This document shows, piece after piece, positions 61,437-64,000 of a stretch of 64,000 nt of DNA. Below the pieces are notes generated by a model. It saw only the letters and a list, made by a program, of their open reading frames with translations. It was not told the origin of the DNA and did not search any database. The position numbers were made by a program, and so were the translations under genes. The number at the start of each line of letters is the position of its first letter. The first letter of the stretch is position 1. Source of the DNA: Paracoccaceae bacterium (lineage in GTDB: Bacteria > Pseudomonadota > Alphaproteobacteria > Rhodobacterales > Rhodobacteraceae); NCBI GenBank assembly GCA_021741245.1, contig JAIOYF010000002.1, positions 1 through 64,000 of the forward strand. The letters run 5' to 3'.

Positions 61437-61450
61437 TTGATCTGCATCAA
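61437..61450. promoter_or_regulatory. FNR box between fnrL and hemN
   Basis: A perfect TTGAT-CTGC-ATCAA, 21 bp from the fnrL ATG and 34 bp from the hemN ATG. Such proximity could mean activation of one gene and repression of the other. Confidence 0.75.
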
Positions 61451-61484
61451 AGCAGACCCTGTTCCTATGCCTAAGACTAGGGGA

Positions 61485-62840
61485 ATGACACAGCATTCGC
61501 AACTCACCCGCCTTGGCCTTTTTGACGCGCGCGTTCCGCGCTACACCAGCTATCCGACGGCCCCACATTTCGCGGGCGGCGGAGGAGCGGGTGAATTCAC
61601 CCGTTGGGTCCGGGAAATCCCGGAAAACGCCACGATTTCGTTGTATTTGCATGTGCCTTTCTGTCGCAGGCTTTGCTGGTTCTGCGCCTGCCGCACCCAA
61701 GGGACGGCCACGCTTTCCCCGGTTCTGGCCTATGTGCAAACCCTTTTGGCCGAGATTGCCCTTCTGGGTCGCCACCTGCCCAAGGGGGTAACCCTGTCGC
61801 GGCTGCATTGGGGGGGTGGGACGCCCACCCTTTTGCCCCCCGATCAGATCACCACCCTTGCCGAGGCGATCTTTGCGATTCTTCCCTTGGCCGAAGGTGG
61901 CGAATTCTCGGTCGAGATTGACCCAAATGAGGTTGACGGCCCCCGGCTCGACGCCTTGAAAGCCGCTGGTATGAACCGTGCCTCAATCGGTGTTCAGGAT
62001 TTCGATCCGCTGATCCAAGAAACCATTGGCCGCACCCAAAGCTATGAGCTGACAAAACAGGTGGTCGACCAGATCCGTGAGCGTGGCATCTTGTCGTTGA
62101 ACGCCGATATTCTTTACGGACTTCCACACCAGACCACCGAACGGATTTCGGAATCGGTGCAAAAGCTGCTGACCCTAAGTCCAGACCGTGTGGCGCTCTA
62201 TGGCTATGCGCATGTGCCATGGATGAGCCGTCGTCAGCAGATGATCCCCTCGGATGTCATGCCAACCCCCGAAGAGCGTCTGGACTTGTTTGAGACGGCC
62301 GAAAAGCTTTTCGAATGGGATGGCTACCGCGCCATTGGCATCGACCATTTTGCCCGCCCCACAGACGGTCTGGCCATTGCACAGGCCACCGGCCATCTGC
62401 GCCGCAACTTTCAGGGCTACACAGACGATACGGCACCGATCCTGATTGGTCTTGGCGCCTCGTCCATCTCGCGCTTTCCGCAAGGCTATGCGCAAAACGC
62501 CAGCGGAACGTCAGATTACACCAAGGCCATTCGTGCCGGGCAGTTTTCAACCCATCGCGGCCATGCCTTTACCGCCGAAGACCGTTTGCGGGGCCGGTTG
62601 ATCGAGGCGGTGATGTGCGATTTCCACATCTCACGGGCTGAAATTCTGGCGTCCTTTGATGTCAGCCCAGAGCGGCTGCAAAGTCTGTTGGAAACAACCG
62701 CCCATGCCTTTCCCGGAATGGTCACGCTGGACGACCGGGGCCTGACGATCCTGACGCAGGGTCGGGCGTTGACCCGCATGATCGCACGGTCTTTTGACGC
62801 CTATGATCAGACAAAGGCCCAACATTCCGCCGCGATTTGA
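61485..62840 (+). CDS. hemN: Oxygen-independent coproporphyrinogen III dehydrogenase
   Basis: 451 residues: RVPRYTSYPTAPHF near the start, the radical-SAM cluster CRRLCWFC within YLHVPFCRRLCWFCACR, GGGTPTLLPPDQ, SIGVQDFDP and a HemN C-terminal domain. It does anaerobically what HemF does with O2. Rhodobacter literature calls the gene beside fnrL hemZ. I chose ATG 61485 (MTQHSQLTRLGLFDAR) as in relatives; ATG 61467 is possible. Confidence 0.94.
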   Translation: MTQHSQLTRLGLFDARVPRYTSYPTAPHFAGGGGAGEFTRWVREIPENATISLYLHVPFCRRLCWFCACRTQGTATLSPVLAYVQTLLAEIALLGRHLPKGVTLSRLHWGGGTPTLLPPDQITTLAEAIFAILPLAEGGEFSVEIDPNEVDGPRLDALKAAGMNRASIGVQDFDPLIQETIGRTQSYELTKQVVDQIRERGILSLNADILYGLPHQTTERISESVQKLLTLSPDRVALYGYAHVPWMSRRQQMIPSDVMPTPEERLDLFETAEKLFEWDGYRAIGIDHFARPTDGLAIAQATGHLRRNFQGYTDDTAPILIGLGASSISRFPQGYAQNASGTSDYTKAIRAGQFSTHRGHAFTAEDRLRGRLIEAVMCDFHISRAEILASFDVSPERLQSLLETTAHAFPGMVTLDDRGLTILTQGRALTRMIARSFDAYDQTKAQHSAAI

Positions 62841-62899
62841 TGCCAAGCCTTTTAACTGGCCCCATCTGCCCCTAATCTATGGGGGCAGGAGGCCGCATC

Positions 62900-63904
62900 A
62901 TGCACCACTACTCCATCCTTGACCTATGCCCGGTTCCCGAAGGCAGCACCGCGTCTGACGCTTTGCGCAATACCGTGGATCTTGCCCGTCTGGCCGAGGG
63001 CGTAGGCTATCACCGCTATTGGCTGGCCGAGCATCACAACATGCCCGGCATCGCAAGTGCTGCAACGGCCGTGGTCATCGGCCATGTCGCCGCAGCCACC
63101 AAGACCATCCGCGTCGGTGCCGGTGGCATCATGCTGCCCAATCACGCACCGTTGATCGTGGCCGAGCAGTTTGGCACGCTTGCCACCCTGTTTCCGGGCC
63201 GGATCGACCTTGGTCTTGGGCGGGCACCGGGCACTGACATGGCCACCGCACGCGCCTTGCGCCGCCATATGGCCCCCGAAGACAGTTTTCCAAGCGATGT
63301 GGTAGAGCTTTTGGGTTATTTCGGCGATCCTGCCGCTGAGACATCCGTCCGCGCCTTTCCGGGCGCAGGCACCCATGTGCCGGTCTGGATCCTTGGGTCG
63401 AGCCTTTATGGTGCGCAACTGGCGGCCTATCTGGGCCTGCCCTATGCCTTTGCCTCTCATTTCGCACCCACCCATCTGGAAGAGGCGTTCGAGATCTATC
63501 GCGCCAGCTTTCGCCCGTCGCAATGGCTTGCCCAACCCTATGCGATCATGGCCGTTGGTGTCTGTGCCGCAGATACGGATGATCAGGCCCGGTTCTTGCG
63601 CAGCTCGCAAATGCTGGCCTTTGCGCGGCTGCGCACGGGGCAACCCGGCAAGCTGCCCGCCCCTGTGGCCGATATCTCAACCGTGGTGCCCGCGTCCGTT
63701 CTGGCGGGCGTAGAGCAGGCTCTCGCTTGCTCGGCCACAGGCTCTGCCAGCACGATCCGCCGTCAACTTGGCAGTCTGATTGACAGCTTCAAACCAGATG
63801 AGGTGCTGGTCACGGGCATGATCCACGACCATGCCGCCCGCCTGCGGTCATTCCAGATCACGGCGGAGGTCTTGTCAGAACTGCGACAGCGCATCGCCGC
63901 CTGA
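62900..63904 (+). CDS. LLM-class flavin-dependent oxidoreductase
   Basis: 334 residues of the bacterial-luciferase-like TIM-barrel group 1 (YhbW/MsnO8 type): [70 protein letters not shown] and [15 protein letters not shown]. It uses reduced flavin; the substrate is unknown. The AGGAGG ribosome-binding site sits seven bases before ATG 62900. Confidence 0.88.
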   Translation: MHHYSILDLCPVPEGSTASDALRNTVDLARLAEGVGYHRYWLAEHHNMPGIASAATAVVIGHVAAATKTIRVGAGGIMLPNHAPLIVAEQFGTLATLFPGRIDLGLGRAPGTDMATARALRRHMAPEDSFPSDVVELLGYFGDPAAETSVRAFPGAGTHVPVWILGSSLYGAQLAAYLGLPYAFASHFAPTHLEEAFEIYRASFRPSQWLAQPYAIMAVGVCAADTDDQARFLRSSQMLAFARLRTGQPGKLPAPVADISTVVPASVLAGVEQALACSATGSASTIRRQLGSLIDSFKPDEVLVTGMIHDHAARLRSFQITAEVLSELRQRIAA

Positions 63905-63911
63905 CGCGCTG

Positions 63912-64000
63912 TCAGCTGCCCTGCATTGGGGCAAAGCTTTCAACGTACTCGACCATCCTTGGCAGACAGATCGTTTTCAGATCGTAATTTTGAACCGCAA
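63912..64000 (-). CDS. C-terminal fragment of an unidentified gene (runs off window)
   Basis: The minus strand stays open from the edge to a TGA at 63912 and encodes 28 residues ending RMVEYVESFAPMQGS. It is convergent with the LLM gene eight bases away, a normal arrangement here. Too short to identify, and a chance open frame cannot be excluded. Confidence 0.4.
   Translation of the reverse strand, partial: AVQNYDLKTICLPRMVEYVESFAPMQGS

Noticed and set aside
1-64000. CRISPR array or phage genome
   Set aside because: No regularly spaced direct repeats with unique spacers and no phage structural genes are present; the only repeats are those listed.

Overview
The window comes from the chromosome of a phototrophic alphaproteobacterium, most likely a member of the Rhodobacterales (Rhodobacter-like purple bacterium or an aerobic anoxygenic phototroph). 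Grounds: a pucBAC light-harvesting-2 operon preceded by two perfect TGT-N12-ACA (PpsR/CrtJ-type) sites, haem genes hemC/hemE sharing such a site, and the order ccoNOQP-ccoGHIS-usp-fnrL-hemN known from Rhodobacter, with FNR boxes in the expected gaps. The DNA is GC-rich, gene-dense and many genes overlap by a few bases. No rRNA, tRNA or CRISPR array was found.

Layout. 1-2.9 kb is a decayed mobile-element patch: the end of an IS3-family element, a wrecked IS91-type transposase and a broken tyrosine recombinase. Three copies of a ~41-bp two-hairpin palindromic unit, and one different 27-bp unit, sit inside the broken genes. 3-10.5 kb: tRNA wobble-uridine modification (MnmC present as two divergent genes), two DMT exporters, a soluble lytic transglycosylase, dapA and a HAD hydrolase. 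10.6-15.8 kb: a Hint-domain protein, smpB, a sulfurtransferase, an aromatic/aspartate aminotransferase, a secreted trypsin-like protease and small membrane proteins. 15.9-25 kb: amtB-glnK nitrogen uptake and sensing, a bifunctional class A penicillin-binding protein, the mlaA-mlaC lipid-asymmetry pair, and a type I secretion ABC/adaptor pair. 25-39.7 kb: mixed housekeeping genes (RidA, GDPD, FemAB-like, GST, PhhB, peroxiredoxin, ferredoxin reductase, RsmD, HAD, a YbbAP-type ABC system, TesA esterase, YceI, GNAT, GlcD-like oxidase, MFS).

39.7-49.6 kb is the tetrapyrrole and photosynthesis block: hemC and hemE diverge from one PpsR-type site; the puc operon (pucB, a long pucA, pucC and a downstream uncharacterised 208-residue gene) runs leftward; hemF (oxygen-dependent coproporphyrinogen oxidase) lies upstream. 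49.7-62.8 kb, after a SPOR-tailed D,D-carboxypeptidase, holds the microaerobic module: ccoGHIS (copper delivery and assembly), ccoNOQP (cbb3 oxidase), a two-domain universal stress protein, fnrL, and oxygen-independent hemN. Four FNR-like boxes tie these units together. An exact 88-bp tandem duplication covers the 3' end of fnrL and its terminator hairpin. A luciferase-like monooxygenase and the tail of an unidentified gene close the window.

Taken together, the right half couples oxygen sensing (FnrL) and redox/light repression (PpsR-type) to haem/bacteriochlorophyll precursor supply, LH2 assembly and the high-affinity oxidase. The points most worth a second look are the palindromic units in the mobile patch, the PucA variant (Tyr44-Leu45 plus a long tail), the 208-residue puc-linked protein with a threefold repeat, the SDR lacking its catalytic lysine, and the fnrL tail duplication.
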